A DNA stretch of 45,348 nt from Clostridia bacterium (GTDB taxonomy: Bacteria > Bacillota > Clostridia > Oscillospirales > CAG-272), in the NCBI GenBank assembly GCA_017631855.1, contig JAGBSP010000031.1, positions 1-45,348 on the forward strand. The letters are read 5' to 3'. Made by a program: the position numbers and the translations under genes. Below are positions 23,540 to 31,579 of the stretch, one piece after another. The stretch's first letter is position 1; every line of letters starts with the position of its first letter. The notes under the pieces are model-generated. The model saw only the letters and a program-made list of their open reading frames with translations. It was not told the DNA's origin and searched no databases.

Positions 23540-23626
23540 CGTAAAAACTCCTTTGTGAAATTGTTGCTCCGAGGTTAGTTTTTCCGAGGATTTTTGCAAT
23601 ATCCAAGGCAAAAAATACCTAAAAAT

Positions 23627-23654
23627 GACGCGCCTGCATTTGAGCGGGCGCGTC
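23627..23654 (-). terminator. Terminator after the SGNH gene
   Basis: GACGCGCC/GGCGCGTC with an 11-12 nt loop is followed on the minus strand by an ATTTTT tract, 7 nt past the SGNH stop. Confidence 0.8.
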
Positions 23655-23660
23655 GTTTTT

Positions 23661-24650
23661 TTAAAGATATTTCTGAATTTCGTTCCAAACGCCGTTAAAA
23701 TAATGCTCAAAGCCCGCGTCGTTGGGATGGAGCGTTTTGTCGGCAAAATATTGGCTGTCGGCGGGAACAAAGCCGAAGCAATCGATGACGGTGAGGTTCG
23801 GAAGCTCCTTGGCAAGACCGTCGAAGACCTGCTTCATATAGGAGAATTCTCCCACCTCGGTAACCTTTTGATAGTCGGCACGCCAGATCGGTGCGAGAGC
23901 AAAGATCTTTGCGTTCGGATGGCGGCGCGAAAGCGCACGGTAAAAGGCGGTTGCGGTTTCGTCAAAATATTCCTTCGTGACATGCGACCAGTCGTTCGTT
24001 CCGTACGCGACGGTGATGTAATCGAAGTCGCCTTCGTCGCTCACTTCGGCAAGCTCGGGGAAGAAGATCTCGCCGCCGATCGCCTTGTTGAAGGCTTCGG
24101 CATCGAGCGCGTCGGTCAGGCGCGATGCGTAAGAATTCGAGGGATTGACGGCAACGTAGCCGTGGGTGATCGAGTCACCGTAGATCAGCATTTTTTTGGA
24201 TTTTTTCACGGGGATGATCGTTGCGCCATCGTCAAGCATGAGCGAGCGGATTGCCGAAGCGGATGCCCAAGGGAAGTAGATTTTTACCTCTTTTTCGCCC
24301 TCTCCGAGCTCAAAGCTTGCCGAAAATTCGCGCTTGTCGGACTCGTTTTCACCAAACGAGCCGATCTTTTCTCCATTGACAAGAACGTCGTGTACAAAGC
24401 AGTTGCTGGACGACGCGGGAACACCCTCGACTTCGATCGCAAGGGCGCGCGAGCTCGTGACAAATTCCAGACGGATTCCTGCGGTGGCAAGCGTTTTGTC
24501 CCAAAGGGATTTACCGCCGATCGTCGTTCGGGTGCTATAAGCGGACTCCTGCTCCTTGGTGAAGCGGAAAAGGTGGACGGCGCCGTTCTTTTCTTCGACG
24601 CGGACAGCACCTTTGGTGATCGTTTTGATTTGTTCAAACGTTAGTTTCAT
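23661..24650 (-). CDS. Two-domain SGNH/GDSL esterase, cytosolic
   Basis: The 329-residue protein has an N-terminal beta-sandwich-like domain (about 1-145) and a C-terminal SGNH hydrolase domain with GDSITHG (nucleophile Ser160), YGTND (Asn219) and DKTLHP (Asp304, His308). This arrangement resembles CE2/CE3-like carbohydrate esterases that deacetylate glycans. No signal peptide is present, so it may act on imported oligosaccharides. Its ATG overlaps the prmC stop by 4 nt (ATGA), meaning coupled translation with an otherwise unrelated gene. Confidence 0.8.
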   Translation of the reverse strand: MKLTFEQIKTITKGAVRVEEKNGAVHLFRFTKEQESAYSTRTTIGGKSLWDKTLATAGIRLEFVTSSRALAIEVEGVPASSSNCFVHDVLVNGEKIGSFGENESDKREFSASFELGEGEKEVKIYFPWASASAIRSLMLDDGATIIPVKKSKKMLIYGDSITHGYVAVNPSNSYASRLTDALDAEAFNKAIGGEIFFPELAEVSDEGDFDYITVAYGTNDWSHVTKEYFDETATAFYRALSRRHPNAKIFALAPIWRADYQKVTEVGEFSYMKQVFDGLAKELPNLTVIDCFGFVPADSQYFADKTLHPNDAGFEHYFNGVWNEIQKYL

Positions 24651-25501
24651 TTTTCTTCTCCTTGCGTTTCGATTTTTTTGATGGGCATCGTCAGATAAGC
24701 AACGCGATCGTTGCCAGAATAATCCTTATAGACCTCGCAACGGAAGCCTGCCTCGGCGGCAATTGCTGCGACCGATTTTGCCTGATTCCAGCCGATCTCG
24801 AGGAGCATCATACCCGTAGGACGCAGATATTTTCCGTATTCCTTGATGATAACACGGTAAAAGTCAAGTCCATCCTCACCGCCGTCGAGCGCCGCGGCGG
24901 GCTCATAGGAAAGCTCGCGCTCAAGGAGAGGAAGCTCTTGCGATTCAATGTAGGGCGGGTTGGAAAGAATGCAATCAAAGACGCCGAGCTCGTCCATAAA
25001 TTCGGGCGCGAGTACGTCCTTGGCAATCAGTCCAATGCGATCGCCCACACCGTTGGTTTCGGCATTTTCTCTGGCAATCTCGAGCGTCGGCTCAAAGAGA
25101 TCGACAGCGACCGCGTGGCAGTCGGGACGGGCGGCAAGCGTCGAGATGGCAATGCATCCGCTGCCCGTGCAAAGGTCGATAAACCTTGCCTTTTGGGGCA
25201 TCATACGGACGGCAAGCTCCACAAGCTTTTCGGTGTCGGGACGGGGGATGAGGGTGTCCTCCGTCACGCGATAGGTTTCGTTGCAAAATCCCCAATAGCC
25301 GAGAATATATTGCAGGGGGAAGTGCGAGCGGCGTTGCAGAACGGCTTGCTCGAGCTCAGGACAGTCAAAGTCCTCGTCGCGCCTCTGCAAAAGCTCGGCT
25401 TTATTGATGTTACAGAACTGACAGATGAGCATTGCGGCCTCACCACGGTCGTTTTCAATGCCCGCTTCTGCAAGCTCCAGACAGATCTCGTTATACGTCA
25501 T
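24647..25501 (-). CDS. prmC: Release factor glutamine methyltransferase
   Basis: PrmC methylates the GGQ glutamine of release factors RF1 and RF2 using S-adenosylmethionine. The 284-residue protein has an N-terminal helical domain and a Rossmann-type methyltransferase domain with LCTGSGCIAIS (SAM loop), the family catalytic NPPYIES and LIPRPDTEKLV. ATG 25501 follows GGAGGA; a further upstream ATG extends the frame but lacks a ribosome site. In many genomes prmC follows prfA, which is absent here. Confidence 0.93.
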   Translation of the reverse strand: MTYNEICLELAEAGIENDRGEAAMLICQFCNINKAELLQRRDEDFDCPELEQAVLQRRSHFPLQYILGYWGFCNETYRVTEDTLIPRPDTEKLVELAVRMMPQKARFIDLCTGSGCIAISTLAARPDCHAVAVDLFEPTLEIARENAETNGVGDRIGLIAKDVLAPEFMDELGVFDCILSNPPYIESQELPLLERELSYEPAAALDGGEDGLDFYRVIIKEYGKYLRPTGMMLLEIGWNQAKSVAAIAAEAGFRCEVYKDYSGNDRVAYLTMPIKKIETQGEEK

Positions 25502-25605
25502 ACAGTCCTCCGACGGTACAAAATTCACTCTTTTTTTATAGCATATCATATTATAACAGATATTCTTGTAAAATAAAAGAGCTTTTTTGAAGAATTTTAA
25601 ATAAT

Positions 25606-26838
25606 TTACAGGAAAATTCGGCTGTTTTTCGGATCGTGCAGAATTTTGACGATCCTGCCGAGAATTTTTGGGGAATCCAGATATACGTCGGGATATTTTT
25701 TGTTCTCGTCGGTGCAGGCGTGCAGAATATACTGCCGTTCGGTACCGAGTGTGTAAAGCTGTCTGGCAAGCAGCTTTCCTTCCTCGGTGGCGATGATGAC
25801 GAGGTCGCCGTTCTCGGCGGAACTTTTTCGGTGAAAGAGGATTGTGTCACCTGGAAAAATTCCCGCAAGGAGCATCGAGTCGTCCTCGGCGGTCAGCTCG
25901 TAGAGCTTTTCGCCTGCGTCGCTTGTCGCGGACCAATGGAAGCGCGAAAGCGAGAGCGCGTCGGTTTGCGGCGCTTCGAGTGCTAAGCGGTTGTCCTTTT
26001 GCAAAAGGCTTGTTTTATACTCTTTGGGCGTGCAGCCAAAGCGTTCCTTGAACTTTTTATAGAATTGAAGCTTGTTGCCAAAGCCTGCCTGAAGCACGAT
26101 CTCGTCGATGCTGTAGCTCGTCGTTTCGAGAAGCTCGCCCGCAAAGGTCAGACGGAGATCTGAGATGTAGCTTTTGATCGGACAGCCGTAATATTTTTGG
26201 AAGAGCCGCCCGAAATAGACGGGATTGTAATTGTAACGGCGGGCAATCTCGTCGATCGAAAGGGGTTCTTTGTAGTGGCGGTTGATGTAGTCGATCGCGC
26301 GGGGCAGAATGACGTCGGGCTCTCGGGTGTGGTCGATCTGTCGGAGCGCTGAGGCATATTCGAGCAGAAGCAGAGAAAGATAGTGCCGTACGAGGGCTCG
26401 CTCGGGTGCTTCTGCCTTGTGAAGCTCAAAGTAGCATTGACCGAAGAGTTCCTGTATGAGACGGTTTTTCTCTGCGGAGAAGCGAACGAAGGGCTCGGAG
26501 TTTTTTCTTCCCCGCAAAAAGCTGAGGGCGTCCACCTCCGCACCGTCGAGCGAGAGCGTGATCTCCTGCAGAAAATCCTCTTTTAGGAAGAGGTTGTAGT
26601 ATTCCGAGGTTTCGTGAAAATGCAGGTTGTGTACTTCTCCGCTGTCGACGATATAAAGACAGCCGGGGAACATCGTATAGGTGGTATCTCCGATCTCGTG
26701 AATGCCGCTTCCCTGGAGAATATAAACGATCTCCAAAAAGTCGTGAGAGTGGCGGTGTGTGGTGATATTACTGATATATTTTTTAATCAGCACGCCTTCT
26801 TTGTTGACGAAATGCGTGTTTTTTTCGTAAATTCGCAC
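25606..26838 (-). CDS. AraC-family regulator fused to an S24/LexA-like domain
   Basis: The 410-residue protein has an N-terminal cupin sensor domain (SHDFLEIVYILQG, about 31-43), two AraC helix-turn-helix units (about 183-275, LSIDEIARRYNYNPVYFGRLFQ then YSIDEIVLQAGFGNKLQFYKKF) and a C-terminal region like the S24/LexA autoprotease fold (EDDSM, Ser321; GIFPGDTILF; NGDLVII; ILGRIV). The position of the catalytic Lys is Arg359, so self-cleavage is doubtful. It is divergent from the mutarotase-M24-M81-ASRT genes and probably controls them through a sugar-like ligand. Confidence 0.85.
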   Translation of the reverse strand: MRIYEKNTHFVNKEGVLIKKYISNITTHRHSHDFLEIVYILQGSGIHEIGDTTYTMFPGCLYIVDSGEVHNLHFHETSEYYNLFLKEDFLQEITLSLDGAEVDALSFLRGRKNSEPFVRFSAEKNRLIQELFGQCYFELHKAEAPERALVRHYLSLLLLEYASALRQIDHTREPDVILPRAIDYINRHYKEPLSIDEIARRYNYNPVYFGRLFQKYYGCPIKSYISDLRLTFAGELLETTSYSIDEIVLQAGFGNKLQFYKKFKERFGCTPKEYKTSLLQKDNRLALEAPQTDALSLSRFHWSATSDAGEKLYELTAEDDSMLLAGIFPGDTILFHRKSSAENGDLVIIATEEGKLLARQLYTLGTERQYILHACTDENKKYPDVYLDSPKILGRIVKILHDPKNSRIFL

Positions 26839-26873
26839 GGCGGAGCTCCTCCTTTTTCTGAAAATACAGATTG

Positions 26874-26903
26874 ATTATACCACAAAGAGTATAGATTTGT
26901 CAA
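26874..26903 (-). promoter_or_regulatory. Promoter of the AraC-S24 gene
   Basis: On the minus strand, TTGACA (26898-26903) and TATAAT (26874-26879) are spaced by 18 nt. The 278-bp divergent intergenic region is strongly AT-rich. Confidence 0.8.
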
Positions 26904-27049
26904 TCAAAAAGAAAAAATTTTGTCTATTTTGTGTGATTGTTTGATGAAAATGCGAGAAATATTCTTAAAAAAATCAGCAAAATGCCTATTTTTAAAAGAA
27001 CTCAACATAAAAAAGTATATTTTTGATACAAAAGAATATGGAAGTGATA

Positions 27050-27078
27050 TTGTTTTTTTCTTGACTTGATGATACAAT
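27050..27078 (+). promoter_or_regulatory. Promoter of the first M24/ASRT module
   Basis: TTGTTT (27050-27055) and TACAAT (27073-27078) are spaced by 17 nt. The weak -35 suits an activator-dependent promoter. TTGACT at 27061 is only 6 nt from the -10 and cannot be the -35. Confidence 0.65.
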
Positions 27079-27116
27079 GAAACTGAAAAAGAAGGAAAAG
27101 GGAAGGAGGAAGGAAG

Positions 27117-27428
27117 ATGGAACGCAAGGGAATTTTGATGCGGCTTCGTGAGGGCGGCGGAGAAATGTACGAAAAATACCACGCCGAGGTCTGGCCCGAG
27201 ATGCTGGCAATCCTCAAAAAGGCGGGAATTCAGAACTATTCGATTTGGCGCGAGGGAGATCTTCTCTTTGCTTACTACGAGGTCGAGGATATGCAGAAGG
27301 CGTCCGAGATTCTTGGCGGAAGCTCGGTGCACGACGAATGGCGAAAGCTGATGCGCGATTACCTCTGGGAAGAACCCACAACGGGCAAGAACGAGTGGTT
27401 TATGAAAGAGGTCTTTTATCTCAAATAA
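27117..27428 (+). CDS. L-rhamnose mutarotase-like protein
   Basis: The 103-residue protein matches the RhaM/RhaU family of dimeric alpha/beta barrels that interconvert anomers of L-rhamnose and related sugars. Visible marks are KGILMRLREGG, the YHAEVWPEMLAILKKAGIQNYSIW block with the active-site His and the Trp-Pro, and the C-terminal EWFMKEVFYL. The neighbours are not rhamnose genes, so the sugar may differ. GGAGGA (27104-27109) precedes the ATG. It is first in the operon with M24, M81 and ASRT. Confidence 0.85.
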   Translation: MERKGILMRLREGGGEMYEKYHAEVWPEMLAILKKAGIQNYSIWREGDLLFAYYEVEDMQKASEILGGSSVHDEWRKLMRDYLWEEPTTGKNEWFMKEVFYLK

Positions 27429-27471
27429 TGAAAAACAATTCAAAAACATATATGAAAGAGAGGAAAACAAT

Positions 27472-28647
27472 ATGTACTACTACAACTTGAAAGAAACCGA
27501 AAACAGAATTAAGAAAACACAGGCAATTCTCGAGGAAAAGGGACTTGATGCCGCTCTGATTTACTTTGATGAGCTCAACGTTGCCAACGGCTGGTATCTA
27601 ACCGGTTGGTGCGGACAGTTCGAAAAGGGCTCGGTGCTCGTTCCCAGAGTGGGCGAGGCTTGGCTGCTTGGTGGACCTGAGAGCGAACCCTTCGCAAAGA
27701 TGTCCTCTGCCATCAAGAACACCCGTTCCTTCCCCGTATTTATGGTTCCCGATGAGGAATATCCCAACGCTGAGATCATCGACTTTGCACAGCTCAACAA
27801 GGAACTTCTCGCAGGCGGTGTTGAGTTGAAGAGAATCGGTATCGTCGGCACGAATACCATTCCGCGTCAGGTTTATATTGACTTTGCAGAAGGCTTTAAG
27901 GGCGTTGAACTCGTGGACATTACCGATGACTACGAGATTATGCGTTCCTTCAAGAGTGAGTGGGAAAGAGAGAATATGCTCAAGGCAGTAGAGCTTTGCG
28001 ATATGGCATACGATGCAATGAGAGCAAAGATTGCAAACGGCGTATTCGAGTATGAGGTCGCAGCCGCAGGTGAGGCAATCTGCCGAATGAACGGTGCAGA
28101 TTCCTTTGCATACCGTACCATCGTTGGTTCGGGCGCACGCGCTGACGCAGTCGTTCCTACCGCAACCAACAAGATGATGCAGAACGGCGAGCTCGTTATG
28201 ATCGGTATTGCACCCCGTTTCAACGGCTACGCAGGTACCTTCGGTGATACTCTCCCCGTCAGCGGTGAATACACCCCCGCACAGAAAGAGTGCATGAAGC
28301 ACCTTCGCGAGGTTATGGCACTGACCAAGAATATGCTGAAGCCCGGTGTCAGCGGACGAGAGATCGACGTTCCCGGCCGTGAGTACTACAAGAAGCACGG
28401 ACTTTTCGACTACCTCGTATGCCCCTTCGCTCACACCATCGGTCTGATGGAGGCAGAGGCACCCTTCTACGGTCCCAACAGTAACGATATTCTCGTTCCC
28501 GGTATGACCGTTATGGTAGACGTTTCCTTCTTCGGCCACCCCGAGTTCCACGGTGCGAGAATCGAGACCGGTTACATCATCACCGAAAACGGATGCAAGC
28601 CGATGTCCGAGAAGATGGACAAGTACTTCCAGCAGGACGTTCAGTAA
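27472..28647 (+). CDS. M24-fold hydrolase lacking metal aspartates, copy 1
   Basis: The 391-residue protein has a creatinase-type N-terminal domain (about 1-160) and an M24 pita-bread domain (about 165-385). Aligned to the metal ligands of aminopeptidases, the first Asp is Gly245, the second is Thr256, His321 (AHTIG) is kept, the first Glu is Asp350 and the last Glu365 (RIET) is kept. Creatinase, a metal-free member, also lacks these ligands and hydrolyses a C-N bond. So it is more likely a creatinase-like hydrolase or non-catalytic protein than a proline peptidase. A paralogue is at 31580. Confidence 0.85.
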   Translation: MYYYNLKETENRIKKTQAILEEKGLDAALIYFDELNVANGWYLTGWCGQFEKGSVLVPRVGEAWLLGGPESEPFAKMSSAIKNTRSFPVFMVPDEEYPNAEIIDFAQLNKELLAGGVELKRIGIVGTNTIPRQVYIDFAEGFKGVELVDITDDYEIMRSFKSEWERENMLKAVELCDMAYDAMRAKIANGVFEYEVAAAGEAICRMNGADSFAYRTIVGSGARADAVVPTATNKMMQNGELVMIGIAPRFNGYAGTFGDTLPVSGEYTPAQKECMKHLREVMALTKNMLKPGVSGREIDVPGREYYKKHGLFDYLVCPFAHTIGLMEAEAPFYGPNSNDILVPGMTVMVDVSFFGHPEFHGARIETGYIITENGCKPMSEKMDKYFQQDVQ

Positions 28648-28666
28648 GGATTAACGGAGAATTACG

Positions 28667-30076
28667 ATGAAAATTCTGGTTGGTTCTTATCAATGTGAAT
28701 CCAACACCTTTTCTCCCAACCTCGCGAAAAAAGAACTTTTTTACCGACTTTACGGAGAAGAAGCAAAGAATGAGCTCGTGGCAACGCGCGTATTCGAAGC
28801 GGAAGGATTTTCGGTCGTTCCGCTCGGATACGCCGTAGCGCTTCCTTCGGGTAGTGTGTGCCGCGAGGATTATCTCGAAATGCTCGAGGAGTTTCTCACA
28901 GAAGCGAGAAAGCATACCGATGCCGACGGCGTGTACCTCTATTTCCACGGTGCAATGTACGTGGACGGAATCGGAAGCGGCGAGGAATATTTCGTCAAGC
29001 GCTTGCGCGAGATCATCGGAAACGAAATTCCGATTTCGGTTGCGTCGGATTTCCATTCGAACGTGTCCGACGGACTTCGCGAGAATATTCAGGCGCTCTC
29101 GGGATTCCGTACCGCGCCGCACACCGACTACGACGAGACCGAAACGCGCGCGGCAAATGCGCTGGTTCGGATTCTGAAAGAGAATTTGAAGCCTACGCTC
29201 CATCTGTTCCGTGTGAAAGTGCTCTTTGCCGACGCCGCACAGACGGCGGGCGAGCCGTATCGCACGCTGCTTTCGATGCTTCGTGAGGCAGAGCAGGATG
29301 AGAGAGTGGTTTCCGCGTCGATCTACAACGGTCAGCCGTGGGTAGATGCTGAGTTTGTGGGCGCTTGCGTTGCTGTTTCTCTTGTAAACGACAACGGCGA
29401 GGCGTATGCGAAATTCAAGGCGATTGCCGACTACTACGAGGCGCATAAGACCGATATGAAGTTCGATATGCCCGCGCTTTCGCCCGACGCAACGGTGAAG
29501 GCAGTGAAGGATTTGCCGAAGCCGGTGTTTATCAGCGATTCGGGAGATAACTCTACGGCAGGTGCCGATGGAGAGTCGACCTTCCTCTTGGGAAAAATGC
29601 TCGACGGCGAAACGGGCAGAGGACTTGTGGCGTCTCTCTTTGACGAGAAGACCTACGCGGCGCTTTCTGCGTTGCCGGACGGAGCAATGACGAGCATTAG
29701 GCTTGCGGCAAAGGACGAATATTCCAAAGCTTTGGAGCTTTCGGGCAGAGTGGTTCGCAAGGGAGTCATTCTCGGATTTGTCGGTGAACGCGTCGGAGAG
29801 GGTGTGCTCTTTGAGAGCGAAGAGGGAATTGACGTGATCTTTTCGAATGCGAGAACCTCGTTTACGACCGAGGCACATTTTGACGAAATGGGCGTCAAAC
29901 CCGCAGACTACGATTGGGTAGCACTGAAGATGGGATATCTGTGGCCAGGGGTGGACGGCTTGGCAAAGAGCCGTATTTTCTGCTTGACGCCCGGCAGCAG
30001 TACCAATGATTTTTCTACGCTCAACTTTAAGAATCTTCGTGGCGAATATTATTATATTCTTCCCGATAAATCTTGA
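28667..30076 (+). CDS. M81-family protein (MlrC/microcystinase C-like)
   Basis: The 469-residue protein fits the M81 family whose best-known member is MlrC of microcystin degradation; most members' substrates are unknown. Motifs seen are YQCESNTFSP (usual HETNTFSP, His replaced by Cys12 region), FHGAMYVDG, SDFHSNVSD, RTAPHTDYDET and DSGDNSTAG, which hold the expected metal-binding His/Asp set apart from the first His. ATG 28667 is 19 nt after the M24 gene, with the site ACGGAGA. It forms an operon with M24 and ASRT genes. Confidence 0.85.
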   Translation: MKILVGSYQCESNTFSPNLAKKELFYRLYGEEAKNELVATRVFEAEGFSVVPLGYAVALPSGSVCREDYLEMLEEFLTEARKHTDADGVYLYFHGAMYVDGIGSGEEYFVKRLREIIGNEIPISVASDFHSNVSDGLRENIQALSGFRTAPHTDYDETETRAANALVRILKENLKPTLHLFRVKVLFADAAQTAGEPYRTLLSMLREAEQDERVVSASIYNGQPWVDAEFVGACVAVSLVNDNGEAYAKFKAIADYYEAHKTDMKFDMPALSPDATVKAVKDLPKPVFISDSGDNSTAGADGESTFLLGKMLDGETGRGLVASLFDEKTYAALSALPDGAMTSIRLAAKDEYSKALELSGRVVRKGVILGFVGERVGEGVLFESEEGIDVIFSNARTSFTTEAHFDEMGVKPADYDWVALKMGYLWPGVDGLAKSRIFCLTPGSSTNDFSTLNFKNLRGEYYYILPDKS

Positions 30077-30134
30077 AAAAACAATTAAATTTTAAAATCA
30101 AAAAATATTGAAAAATACAAAAGGAGATACGAAC

Positions 30135-30494
30135 ATGGAAATCGGAAAGAAGATTTGGGTATTTTCGGACGGAGATCTTCCCCCTCAGGGAAAGAGAGAG
30201 CCTCTCGGACACGAGGCGCTGATGGTGGTCAATAATAACGAGCAGGAGGCAGTCATCAAGATGACGCTTCTGTTTGAGGACAAGGATCCGAAGGAAGGAC
30301 TGACGCTTCGCGTTCCCGCAAAGAGAGTCAACTGCTTCCGTATGGACTTCCCCGTAGGTGAGGAGAAGTTCGAGATCCCCGCAGGTCAGTTTGCCGTCAT
30401 TCTCGAGAGTGACGTTCCGATCGTTGCCGTTTACGGACGTTTGGACCGCAGAAAGGATATGGCGTACTACCCCGTTCAGGGTTACTCGCTCTAA
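30135..30494 (+). CDS. ASRT-family (sensory rhodopsin transducer-like) protein, copy 1
   Basis: The 119-residue protein closely follows the Anabaena sensory rhodopsin transducer pattern: WVFSDGDLPPQG, GHEALMVVNN, a beta-rich core VIKMTLLFEDKDP, LRVPAKRVNCFRM and a C-terminal VPIVAVYGRLDRRK. ASRT relatives are beta-sandwich domains; comparative work has proposed sugar binding because they sit beside sugar genes in rhodopsin-less bacteria. Here it follows a mutarotase-M24-M81 run and no rhodopsin is visible, so a small-molecule sensor role fits. ATG 30135 follows AAGGAGAT. Confidence 0.88.
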   Translation: MEIGKKIWVFSDGDLPPQGKREPLGHEALMVVNNNEQEAVIKMTLLFEDKDPKEGLTLRVPAKRVNCFRMDFPVGEEKFEIPAGQFAVILESDVPIVAVYGRLDRRKDMAYYPVQGYSL

Positions 30495-30504
30495 GAAACG
30501 TAAA

Positions 30505-30536
30505 ACAGGCGTTGGGAAACCAACGCCTGTTTTTTT
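30505..30536. terminator. Bidirectional terminator
   Basis: ACAGGCGTTGG/CCAACGCCTGT form an 11-bp perfect stem with a GAAA loop and seven T. It separates ASRT copy 1 from the convergent second AraC gene. Confidence 0.95.
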
Positions 30537-31425
30537 AGGTGTCCAAGCTCTTTTTGATCGAATGGATGTATTCGGTCGGGGTTGCGTGGACGTATTTTTT
30601 AAAGAGGGCGGAGAGGTAGTGCACCGAGGAAAGACCAAGCTCGTCGGCAATCTGCGTCAGCGTGTGCGAGCCCTCGCGGAGCAGGGATTTTGCGTGCTCT
30701 ACGCGAAGCGTGTTGACGTAATCGATGATGGTTTTGCCGAAAAGAAGCTTGAATTCCCTCGAGAGCGAGGTTTTGTTGGTGTGGAAGAGAAAGCAAAGCT
30801 CCTCTACGTTGATCTTGTGGCAGTAGTTGTCGTCAATATAGCGCTTGATCTCGTGGATTTGCGGAAGCTCGGTGACGGCTGTGTCCTCGGCGTCGGTCGG
30901 TTGCGCGTCCTCCATCGTTCCTTGCAGGCGAAGACATTTGAGCAGAAAGATTTGCAGATAGTCCTTGATGAGCTGATCAGCGCCGAGGGGGAAGTCCTTT
31001 CGCTTTTTCATATCCTTTGCGTTTGGAACGTCGTAGGGCGGCATATACACAAGACGCGCTTCCTTGATGATCTCGGCGAGCATTTCCTGTAATTCGTCCG
31101 AGAGGAGCAGGGGAGAGTAGGTCAGACGGTCGATATGATTGCTGTGACATTCAAATCCAATAATTATGATGTTTGGTGCAATATTTTCGTCGCAAATCAA
31201 TGCGTGGCGTTGGTTTGCTCCGTGTAAAATGAGTTGATTTTTACAAAGATCTCCCGTGTAGTGATCCGAAACGATGCGGATGCTTCCACGGTCGACGTAC
31301 AAGAGCTCGCAAAATTCGTGACGGTCACCCGCCGTGTGATAGCTCGGAGTGAATTCAAAATAGTGAATGTTCGCGAGCTGCTCAACGATCAGCTCTTCTT
31401 TAAAATGCTTTAACACAAATTCCAT
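30535..31425 (-). CDS. AraC-family regulator of the second module
   Basis: The 296-residue protein has a cupin-like N-terminal domain (RHEFCELLYVDRGSIRIVS) and two helix-turn-helix units at the C-terminus (INVEELCFLFHTNKTSLSREFK, LTQIADELGLSSVHYLSALFKK). Unlike the first regulator it has no S24 tail. It is divergent from the second M24-ASRT pair and likely controls it. ATG 31425 follows GGGAG. The end of the gene overlaps the bidirectional terminator. Confidence 0.9.
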   Translation of the reverse strand: MEFVLKHFKEELIVEQLANIHYFEFTPSYHTAGDRHEFCELLYVDRGSIRIVSDHYTGDLCKNQLILHGANQRHALICDENIAPNIIIIGFECHSNHIDRLTYSPLLLSDELQEMLAEIIKEARLVYMPPYDVPNAKDMKKRKDFPLGADQLIKDYLQIFLLKCLRLQGTMEDAQPTDAEDTAVTELPQIHEIKRYIDDNYCHKINVEELCFLFHTNKTSLSREFKLLFGKTIIDYVNTLRVEHAKSLLREGSHTLTQIADELGLSSVHYLSALFKKYVHATPTEYIHSIKKSLDT

Positions 31426-31459
31426 TGCACTCTCCCGAAAAAGAAAAAGTATTTACGAT

Positions 31460-31488
31460 ATTGTACCACAAAATGATGATTTTGTAAA
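31460..31488 (-). promoter_or_regulatory. Promoter of the second AraC gene
   Basis: On the minus strand, TTTACA (31483-31488) and TACAAT (31460-31465) are spaced by 17 nt. Confidence 0.8.
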
Positions 31489-31515
31489 GACATTTCGTAA
31501 AAAAACTATTATAAT
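31487..31515 (+). promoter_or_regulatory. Weak promoter of the second M24/ASRT pair
   Basis: TATAAT (31510-31515) is preceded at 17 nt by AAGACA, a poor -35, suggesting that an activator such as the divergent AraC protein is required. It overlaps the divergent promoter region. Confidence 0.5.
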
Positions 31516-31579
31516 GGAGATGAAACTTAAAGTTTTTTGAAAAAACTTTGAAAAAATAAGAAAAAGTGAGGTATTTACT

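Noticed and set aside
26888-26903. TTGACA-TATACT as the AraC-S24 promoter
   Set aside because: The spacing is 4 nt; the TATAAT at 26874-26879 with 18 nt is a better fit.
27061-27078. TTGACT-TACAAT as a promoter
   Set aside because: The gap is 6 nt, too short for a sigma-A promoter; TTGTTT at 27050 gives 17 nt.
27117-27428. A rhamnose catabolic operon
   Set aside because: No rhamnose isomerase, kinase or aldolase is present; only the mutarotase resembles that pathway.
27472-28647. Annotating the M24 proteins as Xaa-Pro aminopeptidases
   Set aside because: The metal-binding aspartates are missing in both copies, so peptidase function is not supported.
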